From a bacterium (GTDB lineage Archaea > Nanoarchaeota > Nanoarchaeia > Woesearchaeales > UBA10216), in the NCBI GenBank assembly GCA_024206195.1, contig JAAGZO010000506.1:1-14326 (forward strand): a stretch of DNA of 14,326 nucleotides, read 5' to 3'. The translations under genes were made by a program, and so were the position numbers. The notes under the pieces were generated by a model. That model was not told the origin of the DNA and did no database searches. It saw only the letters and a program-made list of their open reading frames with translations. Shown in pieces: positions 9,911 to 14,326 of this stretch (the stretch's first letter is position 1; each line of letters opens with the position of its first letter).

Positions 9911-10001
9911 TGGTGAATAGTCACTAGTGAATAGTATTTAGTTTAGAAGGATAACTCCTTAATTATACTAAATACCAACGACTATTGACTAACGACTAGT
10001 T
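9911..10001. repeat. Imperfect palindromic intergenic repeat with GTGAATA/GACTATT-like short repeats
   Basis: The six bases after the giant gene's stop lead into a long imperfect inverted repeat. Its core is GTATTTAGT (9934-9942) pairing with ACTAAATAC (9967-9975), with AAGGA/TCCTT at the tip (9947-9951 and 9956-9960). The outer arms hold short direct repeats of the form TAGTCACTAGTGAATAGT on the left and ACTATTGACTAACGACTAG on the right. There is no T-tract, so it is not a canonical intrinsic terminator, although the transcript hairpin could protect the 3' end of the giant mRNA. It resembles the small dispersed GTGAATA-type repeats seen in many bacterial genomes. Confidence 0.6.
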
Positions 10002-10005
10002 TAGG

Positions 10006-10034
10006 TTGACAATTATAGACGGCTGTGTTATTAA
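10006..10034 (+). promoter_or_regulatory. Sigma70-type promoter for the riboswitch-PorV-FliF/FliG operon
   Basis: A perfect -35 box TTGACA (10006-10011) is followed by a 17-base spacer and a -10 box TATTAA (10029-10034, 4 of 6 consensus positions). This predicts transcription starting near 10041, upstream of the riboswitch aptamer, so the two downstream genes form their own unit separate from the giant gene. Confidence 0.6.
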
Positions 10035-10040
10035 TTTATT

Positions 10041-10058
10041 AGGGACATAATGTTCCCT
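10041..10058 (+). other. 5'-end hairpin of the leader RNA
   Basis: AGGGACA and TGTTCCCT form a stem with one bulged base around a short AT loop. It starts at the predicted transcription start, so it may cap or stabilise the 5' end of the leader. No family is recognised. Confidence 0.4.
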
Positions 10059-10078
10059 GTAAATAGAAATATCCTGCT

Positions 10079-10152
10079 GATAAAGGCAATCACCGGGTAA
10101 CCGGTGTACGCAAAGTCACAGCTCCGTATGTTCGGAGGGCTGGTCTACCTGT
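10079..10152 (+). ncRNA. Cyclic di-GMP-I (GEMM) riboswitch aptamer
   Basis: The hallmarks appear in the right order. GGCAA (10085-10089) is the first junction. Stem CACCGG/CCGGTG (10091-10096 and 10101-10106) is capped by the GNRA tetraloop GTAA (10097-10100). The highly conserved junction ACGCAAAG follows (10108-10115). A second stem pairs CAGCTCCG (10119-10126) with CGGAG-GG-CTG (10133-10142) around loop TATGTT, and the 3' strand is GGTCTACC (10142-10149), matching the family's CCGGGUUACC-like end. The second stem is short, without an obvious 11-nt tetraloop receptor, so tertiary docking may differ from the Vc2 type. The family binds c-di-GMP; a few relatives prefer cAMP-GMP or other variants, and I cannot fix the specificity by eye. 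It lies in the leader of the PorV-like gene. Confidence 0.8.
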
Positions 10153-10156
10153 GGGA

Positions 10157-10198
10157 CGGTTTTTAGAGGTTATTAATAACCTCTAGCGAGAGAAACCG
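10157..10198 (+). promoter_or_regulatory. Candidate antiterminator of the riboswitch
   Basis: CGGTTT (10157-10162), directly behind the aptamer, is complementary to AAACCG (10193-10198), which belongs to the 5' arm of the terminator. Between them lies a perfect 22-base palindrome (10164-10185, core AGAGGTTATTAATAACCTCT) that brings the two strands together. Forming this structure would block the terminator. Which state the ligand favours cannot be read from the sequence with confidence. Confidence 0.5.
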
Positions 10199-10234
10199 AT
10201 TTGCCTTTATCAGGTAGATCGGTTTCTTTTTTTT
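10191..10234 (+). terminator. Intrinsic terminator of the riboswitch expression platform
   Basis: AGAAACCGAT (10191-10200) pairs perfectly over 10 bp with ATCGGTTTCT (10218-10227), followed by a run of T through 10234. The hairpin sits 6 bases upstream of the first in-frame ATG (10241), so it is an attenuator of the following operon rather than an end-of-gene signal. Its 17-base loop is unusual: together with the arm it contains TTGCCTTTATC (10201-10211), the exact complement of the aptamer's GATAAAGGCAA (10079-10089), and CAGGTAGATC (10211-10220), complementary to GGTCTACCTG (10142-10151) with one G-U pair. Confidence 0.85.
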
Positions 10235-10267
10235 AATATTATGTACAACAGAAAAGAAAAAAAGAAT

Positions 10268-11896
10268 ATGGAAATTAAGTCAGGCCCGGAATTAATCAGA
10301 AGGGTAATATCCGGTCTAATAGCACTGGTATATGTAGTAGCAATAGGGCAGTTTGCACTCAATTGGGCCGAACAAAAGGGTACCGGCGGTATGCCCGGGG
10401 CGTTTATGTCATGGGGAGCAGGGGCAAGATCGCTTGGTATGGGAAAAGCTTTTGTTGCATGTGCTGATGATTCAACAGCTACATATTGGAATCCTGCCGG
10501 GCTGGCTAATCTGTCAAGAAGTGAAATAACAGCGCTCCATGCCATATTATGGGGCGGAACTGTTTATGATTTTATAAGTTATGTTCATCCTACCGGATTT
10601 GGCGGTACATTTGGTTTTTCCGGAACAAGACTTTTCCTGGGAGGTTTTGAGGGTAGAGATGAGAAGAACCGTCAGACTCATACATTTGAAGATATTCAGA
10701 GTGCTTATGGTGTTTCTTACGGGCAGAAAGTACTTGAGACTCTTTCTATAGGAGCAACTTTAAAGAAAATGAGCCATACTTTAGATGATCATGTAAGTGG
10801 TAGTTATATCGTAGATGTTGGAGCTATGTATTCTCCCATTGATTACTTGAATTTAGGTTTAAATCTTCAAAATCTGCTTGCGCTTACAACAGGTACTTCA
10901 GATGATATTCCAATTGTGGCAAAGTTCGGTATGAATTATAAACTTCTAAGGGAAAAACTGTCAATAGCTATGGATATGACAGGAATAATTGGCTGGGAGG
11001 GTTCGGGGCTTCCTGTAAATGTAGGTGCTGAATACTGGGCTTTAAATTATCTCGCTTTAAGAATGGGTATGGATCCCAGGGAATTTAATATGGGTTTTGG
11101 ATTGAGGTATAATGATTATGGGGTAGATTATGCTTATGCTACACATGAATTGGGCGGTTCTCACAGGGTGTCTGCTACAATAAGCTTTGGAAGATCGGTA
11201 AAAAAGCTTAAACAGAAAACATCAAGAGAATTTGAAGTAGAAGGAGATGCAGCATACAAAAGCGGTGTGTTTGATTTAAGCGTGAAAAGTTTTGAAAAGG
11301 CATACAGCCTTAATCCTTCTGATCAGGATTTAGCAAGAAAACTGAATATACTGTCGAAAATTTCTAAAATTGTTCCCCGTGCTGTAGATGATAGTGAAAA
11401 ATCGAAATTAATTAGAAGAGGTATAATAGAATATGTAAGAAATAAAGATTATGAAGTTATAATTCTAATTTTAAATCATGTAATATCCAAGAATCCTACA
11501 GATCAGCAGTCAAAAACATTATTAAGACTTATAGCGTCTTTGCACGGTATAAAGGAGCCAAAGTATAAAGTTCCTGAGGGTATGACGCTGGCGGAGTATA
11601 AACTGTATCAGGCATTGCAGTTCTTTTACGAGGGAAAATATGCAAAGGTTATTGAAGAGTGCCAGGATGTAATTGTAGTTGAACCTAAAAATGCTCAAGC
11701 ATATAAGAGAATGGGATCAGCTTTCTATGCTATGGGTAATGAAGAAAAAGCTCTTGAATCCTGGAGAAGATCACTCCAGTTAAATCCTGCAGATAAGAGT
11801 TTAAGGGAATTTATTAACAGAGCAATGAGGGATATTAGTGTAAAAGAGAAGACTCAGGATAATAGAAAAGAAGATGGGGAGATACAAGATGAGTAG
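10268..11896 (+). CDS. PorV/PorQ-like outer-membrane beta-barrel protein with C-terminal TPR domain
   Basis: The 542-residue product (from ATG 10268) starts with a basic segment and a hydrophobic stretch (residues 13-31) that can act as a signal peptide. Residues 46-80 carry the PorV/PorQ (UPF0164-like) signature WGAGARSLGMGKAFV...ADD.TATYWNPAGLA. The alternating beta pattern to about residue 308 fits an FadL-like barrel, ending with RVSATISFG. In type IX secretion PorV moves substrates with C-terminal sorting domains to the surface. After the barrel come about 230 extra residues with TPR-like helices (321-354, 377-411, 442-474, 476-509; best: AYKRMGSAFYAMGNEEKALE), longer than usual for the family and presumably periplasmic. 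ATG 10241 is an alternative start but follows the terminator T-run directly; 10268 has a purine-rich upstream stretch, though no strong Shine-Dalgarno. It is translationally coupled to the next gene by an 8-base overlap. The barrel family is well supported; the export role is inferred. Confidence 0.85.
   Translation: MEIKSGPELIRRVISGLIALVYVVAIGQFALNWAEQKGTGGMPGAFMSWGAGARSLGMGKAFVACADDSTATYWNPAGLANLSRSEITALHAILWGGTVYDFISYVHPTGFGGTFGFSGTRLFLGGFEGRDEKNRQTHTFEDIQSAYGVSYGQKVLETLSIGATLKKMSHTLDDHVSGSYIVDVGAMYSPIDYLNLGLNLQNLLALTTGTSDDIPIVAKFGMNYKLLREKLSIAMDMTGIIGWEGSGLPVNVGAEYWALNYLALRMGMDPREFNMGFGLRYNDYGVDYAYATHELGGSHRVSATISFGRSVKKLKQKTSREFEVEGDAAYKSGVFDLSVKSFEKAYSLNPSDQDLARKLNILSKISKIVPRAVDDSEKSKLIRRGIIEYVRNKDYEVIILILNHVISKNPTDQQSKTLLRLIASLHGIKEPKYKVPEGMTLAEYKLYQALQFFYEGKYAKVIEECQDVIVVEPKNAQAYKRMGSAFYAMGNEEKALESWRRSLQLNPADKSLREFINRAMRDISVKEKTQDNRKEDGEIQDE
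11876..11881 (+). promoter_or_regulatory. Ribosome binding site that decides the start of the FliF/FliG fusion
   Basis: GGGGAG lies 7 bases before ATG 11889, inside the end of the PorV-like gene. It would overlap the start region of the longer alternative beginning at ATG 11874, so 11889 is preferred. ATG 11889 overlaps the upstream stop (TAG 11894-11896), a translational-coupling arrangement. Confidence 0.65.
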
Positions 11897-14009
11897 ATGG
11901 ACTAACCCGGATTGTGCATTAGGCACTGGAATTCGACGCAAAATTTACTATATTCTACGTCATAAAAAAATTCGTCAATACTTCGCCGTTCCGGCACAAG
12001 CGAGTTTAACTCACTTTTTTCTTGTGTATCATATAGCACCTTTGGCGTCTCGATTCTTCAGAGCTAATGCAAAATCCGGGTTTAAACTGCTTGTTGTGTT
12101 TTTAATTCCATTTTTAATGGGTGCCGCAGAATTTTCAGATTACACAATGTTAATAAATCATAAAATGGCAACTGAACGAAGGTTGGAAGAACATTTGGGT
12201 GGTATAGTTTCAAAGATTGTTGGAGAAGGCAAGGCTACTGTTATTGTCAGCGTTGAATTAAGTGATATGACTAAAAGCAGGGTTCAGACAGAACAGTGGC
12301 TTGAAAAAGCCAAGGAAGAAATGGAATCTCTTGAACCTGAAGAATTTCTTCCCGGGATACCGTTGAAATCCAAGCTGGAGGAAAAAAAGGCTGAGAGTTT
12401 GCCGGAAAAATCCGGTGGAAAAAAGGTAGAAGATATACTTACTTTACCGGCAGAATTCATTAAAAGTATCAGAGTAAGCCTTGTGCTGGATAAATCAGTT
12501 CCTGATGAAGTTACAGCCACAGTTGAGAGCGTCATAAATGATATTTTAAATATGAATCCGGCAAGAGGCGATCGGCTTACGATTCAAAGAGTTGATTTTG
12601 CCGGTCGGGCAGTTGATTTAATTGGATTTCTTTTTAACCCGTATTTTTATGTTATTGCCCTTGTTCTGGTTATATTTGCAGTACTTGGAATATTCCTTTT
12701 TGGACCGTTTAAGAATTTTTTGTTTGCTACATTAGAAACTTTAAAGGAGCTTAAAGGGATAAAAACACAGGCTGATTATACTGGTGGCGGAATTGGGGGA
12801 GGAGGTGGTGGCGGTTTTGCCATGGGTGAAGGTGAAGGGGAAATGGAAGTAGAAGATGGTATGGAAGGAGAAAGGGCAGAAGGTGAAGAGGAAGGCGAAG
12901 AAGTAGAAGATGGATTGGAAGGTGGTTTGAATATAGAAGGAAAGGAGGAATTTGAGAAGATGTCATATAAACCTTTAAAATTCCTTGAAGAGAAAGATTT
13001 AAAGAAATTAGCATACTTGTTGAATTTTGAAAAGCCCGAGGTAGGGGCATTATTAATAAGCTACCTTGAACCGGATAAGGGTGCTAGAGTAATGGCAGCT
13101 ATACCAACTACTAAACGTATAGAAGTTGCAAAAAGTATAGTAAGAATACAAAGGTCGGAAAAGGAGATACTTCAGCATATTGATGAGTTTTTAAGCAAAA
13201 AAATTGATTATGTTGCAGGCGGTGCTGAAAAACTTGTCAGTGTATTGGAAATGATGAGTGAAGAAGACAGAGAGAAATTATTTGATGACCTTTCTGAAGA
13301 TGATCCTGAATTCGCAGAGAAAGTAAGAAGCAAAATATTCAGTTTTGAAAATGTTGTAAATCTTGATGATGCTGCTATTCAAGTTGTTATACAGGAAGTT
13401 GAAACAAGGGATCTCGGGGTTGCACTTAAAAATGCTCCCGAAGAAGTTATTGAGAAGTTTATATCAAATATGAGTGAAGGAGCTGCGGCTCTGCTAAAAG
13501 AAGAAATTGAATTTGGTAAGAAAGTTTCCGGATCACAGATAAAAGCTAAACAAATGGAAATAATATTAAAGATAAAACGTCTTGAATCTGAAGGATTGGT
13601 ATCCGGAGTTTCAACCGGAGCTGGTGACGAACTCTGGGAAGAAGAACTCGGCGATGAAGAGAGAGAGGGTGTTATTGAGGATATAATAAAAGCTGCTCAA
13701 TATGCATTAAATGAAAATGGATATGGAGAAGAATCGGATCAGAATGTTTCTGAAGAGAAGAAGGACGAAATGGCTTTTAAATTCTATGAAATGGGGCTTA
13801 ATGCATATAAACAGGAAAACTATTCAGATGCCATAGATTATTTTAATAAGTCGGGAGAATACAGCCCGAATGTATGGCAGACCCACCAATATATAGGTTC
13901 ATGTTATCTGGCGCTGGGAGATGAAGAAAGAGCAAAAGAGGCATATCGGGTATCTTTAAAATTGAATCCTGAAAATGCAGAATTAAAGCAATGGCTGGAA
14001 GCCCATTAA
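11889..14009 (+). CDS. FliF C-terminal-like / FliG (M+C)-like / TPR fusion membrane protein
   Basis: The 706-residue product (numbered from ATG 11889) has: residues 4-64 encoded by an inserted palindromic element; a first hydrophobic segment (65-82, FKLLVVFLIPFLMGAAEF); a periplasmic region like FliF's C-terminal ring-building part (94-124 ERRLEEHLGGIVSKIVGEGK then VIVSVEL, and 191-237 with IKSIRVSLVLD and NPARGDRLTIQRVDF); a second membrane segment (244-274); a Gly/Glu linker (298-348); a FliG middle-domain-like region (363-480, EKPEVGALLISYLEP in place of EHPQ); a FliG C-domain-like region (484-570, FENVVNLDDAAIQ, ALKNAPEEV, MSEGAAALLKEEIE); and two TPRs (627-696). FliF's first ring domains and FliG's N-domain are missing; covalent fusion makes the FliF-tail/FliG-N contact unnecessary. 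In flagella FliF builds the MS ring and FliG C receives torque from the stator. No other flagellar gene is visible here. Homology to FliF/FliG is strong by motif; a motor or scaffold role in another envelope machine is inference. Confidence 0.85.
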   Translation: MSRWTNPDCALGTGIRRKIYYILRHKKIRQYFAVPAQASLTHFFLVYHIAPLASRFFRANAKSGFKLLVVFLIPFLMGAAEFSDYTMLINHKMATERRLEEHLGGIVSKIVGEGKATVIVSVELSDMTKSRVQTEQWLEKAKEEMESLEPEEFLPGIPLKSKLEEKKAESLPEKSGGKKVEDILTLPAEFIKSIRVSLVLDKSVPDEVTATVESVINDILNMNPARGDRLTIQRVDFAGRAVDLIGFLFNPYFYVIALVLVIFAVLGIFLFGPFKNFLFATLETLKELKGIKTQADYTGGGIGGGGGGGFAMGEGEGEMEVEDGMEGERAEGEEEGEEVEDGLEGGLNIEGKEEFEKMSYKPLKFLEEKDLKKLAYLLNFEKPEVGALLISYLEPDKGARVMAAIPTTKRIEVAKSIVRIQRSEKEILQHIDEFLSKKIDYVAGGAEKLVSVLEMMSEEDREKLFDDLSEDDPEFAEKVRSKIFSFENVVNLDDAAIQVVIQEVETRDLGVALKNAPEEVIEKFISNMSEGAAALLKEEIEFGKKVSGSQIKAKQMEIILKIKRLESEGLVSGVSTGAGDELWEEELGDEEREGVIEDIIKAAQYALNENGYGEESDQNVSEEKKDEMAFKFYEMGLNAYKQENYSDAIDYFNKSGEYSPNVWQTHQYIGSCYLALGDEERAKEAYRVSLKLNPENAELKQWLEAH
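11904..12082. mobile_element. 179-bp MITE-like palindromic element inserted in frame in the FliF/FliG gene
   Basis: The ends are inverted repeats: AACCCGGATTGTGCATTAG at 11904-11922 and, on the opposite strand from 12082, AACCCGGATTTTGCATTAG, which differ at one position. Pairing continues imperfectly over the full length (for example CTATAT arms and A-rich arms) to an apical GCCG-TTC-CGGC hairpin (11985-11995) near the exact centre. It has no room for a transposase. The coding frame reads straight through without a stop. If the host sequence originally joined ATG AGT AGA (11889-11897) to TTT AAA CTG (12081 on), the added stretch is 183 bases, exactly 61 codons. I see no clear target-site duplication. 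The behaviour resembles Rickettsia palindromic elements, which also insert in frame into genes. Confidence 0.75.
12780..12932 (+). other. Low-complexity Gly/Glu linker segment within the FliF/FliG fusion
   Basis: Residues 298-348 are a poly-Gly run followed by an acidic Glu/Gly-rich stretch (EGEGEMEVEDGMEGER and similar). The plus strand is almost purely purine here. The segment links the second membrane helix to the FliG-like domains, on the predicted cytoplasmic side, and is expected to be disordered. It sits where the FliF cytoplasmic tail and FliG N-domain would lie in the separate flagellar proteins. Confidence 0.8.
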
Positions 14010-14065
14010 TTGTGTAATAATCAGTATATAGTATTATAAATATAAAGATAGAGGAGAGTATATAA
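14010..14065. other. Short AT-rich spacer after the FliF/FliG fusion gene
   Basis: It contains an SD-like GAGGAGAG (14051-14058) and a consensus -10-like TATAAT (14061-14066), but no matching start codon or -35 box follows or precedes them. Insertion of the adjacent element may have separated them from whatever they once served. No gene is visible in the whole 14010-14326 stretch. Confidence 0.3.
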
Positions 14066-14251
14066 TAAGTATTAGAAAATCAGAAGTTTTATTCATTGAT
14101 TTGATGTCTTTTTTACCTTTTAGAAGGCCGTTGAATTAAAGCTAAAACTCAAAAACTCACATAAGTAAAACAGTTTGAGTTTCTGAATACTTTAATTCAG
14201 CTAAAAAAGCCAATTCATCAAAATAAAACTTCTGATTTTTGTTAAGTATTA
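14066..14251. mobile_element. 168-bp MITE-like hairpin element flanked by a 9-bp direct repeat
   Basis: TAAGTATTA occurs at 14066-14074 and again at 14243-14251, the layout of a 9-bp target-site duplication. Between them (14075-14242) is a non-coding element with an 18-bp perfect terminal inverted repeat, AAAATCAGAAGTTTTATT (14076-14093) against 14222-14239. Further arms pair inside: GAATTAAAG (14133-14141) with CTTTAATTC (14190-14198), and AAACTCAAA (14145-14153) with TTTGAGTTT (14174-14182). No ORF is encoded, so it would need a transposase in trans. Being a long hairpin ending in TTTTT 26-230 bases after the FliF/FliG stop, it may also serve as that operon's terminator. Confidence 0.82.
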
Positions 14252-14272
14252 AGGCTATTATATAGCTAGGGC

Positions 14273-14301
14273 TTGAAAAAAATGAATCTTTAAATTATTA
14301 A
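14273..14301 (+). promoter_or_regulatory. Possible promoter leading out of the right edge
   Basis: TTGAAA (14273-14278), a 17-base spacer and TATTAA (14296-14301) repeat the spacing and -10 box of the promoter at 10006-10034. A transcript would start near 14308 and leave the window, so the gene or leader RNA it serves cannot be seen. In AT-rich DNA such matches are not rare. Confidence 0.35.
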
Positions 14302-14326
14302 TTTCTAATCGAAATGGTGGATAATA

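Noticed and set aside
9934..9975. Intrinsic terminator of the giant gene
   Set aside because: The hairpin is AT-rich and not followed by a T-run, so it is reported as a repeat only.
10210..10545. Minus-strand ORF overlapping the start of the PorV-like gene
   Set aside because: It runs antisense across the terminator and the PorV signature; no domain or ribosome binding site supports it.
12751..13050. Minus-strand Leu/Pro/His-rich ORF opposite the Gly/Glu linker
   Set aside because: Its composition is just the antisense of a purine-rich low-complexity coding stretch.
11889..14009. A normal flagellar basal-body gene
   Set aside because: FliF ring domains 1-2 and the FliG N-domain are missing, TPRs are added, and no flagellar gene flanks it; the neighbour is an outer-membrane barrel.
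1..14326. CRISPR array, tRNA or rRNA genes
   Set aside because: No regularly spaced identical short repeats, no tRNA-like cloverleaf and no rRNA-like stretch was seen in any intergenic part.

Overview
The window holds three large plus-strand genes from what looks like an uncultured, AT-rich, Gram-negative-type bacterium. A PorV/PorQ-like outer-membrane barrel and a giant exported repeat protein with a 'YPNP'-type C-terminal domain support an outer membrane and a type IX-like export logic. Giant repeat proteins, c-di-GMP-I riboswitches and many small hairpin elements suggest a candidate phylum such as Omnitrophota or a relative. That placement is an inference from style, not from a marker gene.

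Layout. Bases 1-9905 are the 3' part of one enormous gene (3300 codons visible, frame open through the left edge). It has three successive arrays of different beta-rich repeats, then fibronectin-III-like modules, then a T9SS/FlgD-Ig-like C-terminal domain. Bases 9906-10240 are a dense control region: a hairpin repeat, a promoter (TTGACA-17-TATTAA), a c-di-GMP-I (GEMM) riboswitch aptamer, a candidate antiterminator and an intrinsic terminator. Behind it lies a two-gene operon. The first gene (10268-11896) is a PorV-like barrel with an added C-terminal TPR domain. The second (11889-14009) overlaps it by 8 bases and encodes a fusion of a FliF C-terminal-like region, a FliG middle plus C-terminal-like region and TPRs. 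The right end (14010-14326) has no gene. It holds a 168-bp MITE-like hairpin element flanked by a 9-bp direct repeat, then a possible promoter running out of the window.

How the parts may fit together. The PorV-like protein would sit in the outer membrane. The FliF/FliG fusion would sit in the inner membrane, with a periplasmic collar-like domain and a cytoplasmic FliG-like, torque-type domain. Both end in TPR scaffolds, and both lie behind a c-di-GMP-responsive leader. The giant protein beside them has the kind of C-terminal domain that PorV handles in type IX secretion. The most economical hypothesis is an envelope-spanning machine, possibly motor-driven, that exports, anchors or moves a giant surface adhesin under c-di-GMP control, built from flagellar switch parts without a flagellum. 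The domain identities are read from sequence patterns; the joint function is inference.

A second notable point is that the FliF/FliG gene carries an in-frame insertion of a 179-bp palindromic element just after its start codon, adding about 60 residues ahead of the first membrane segment.
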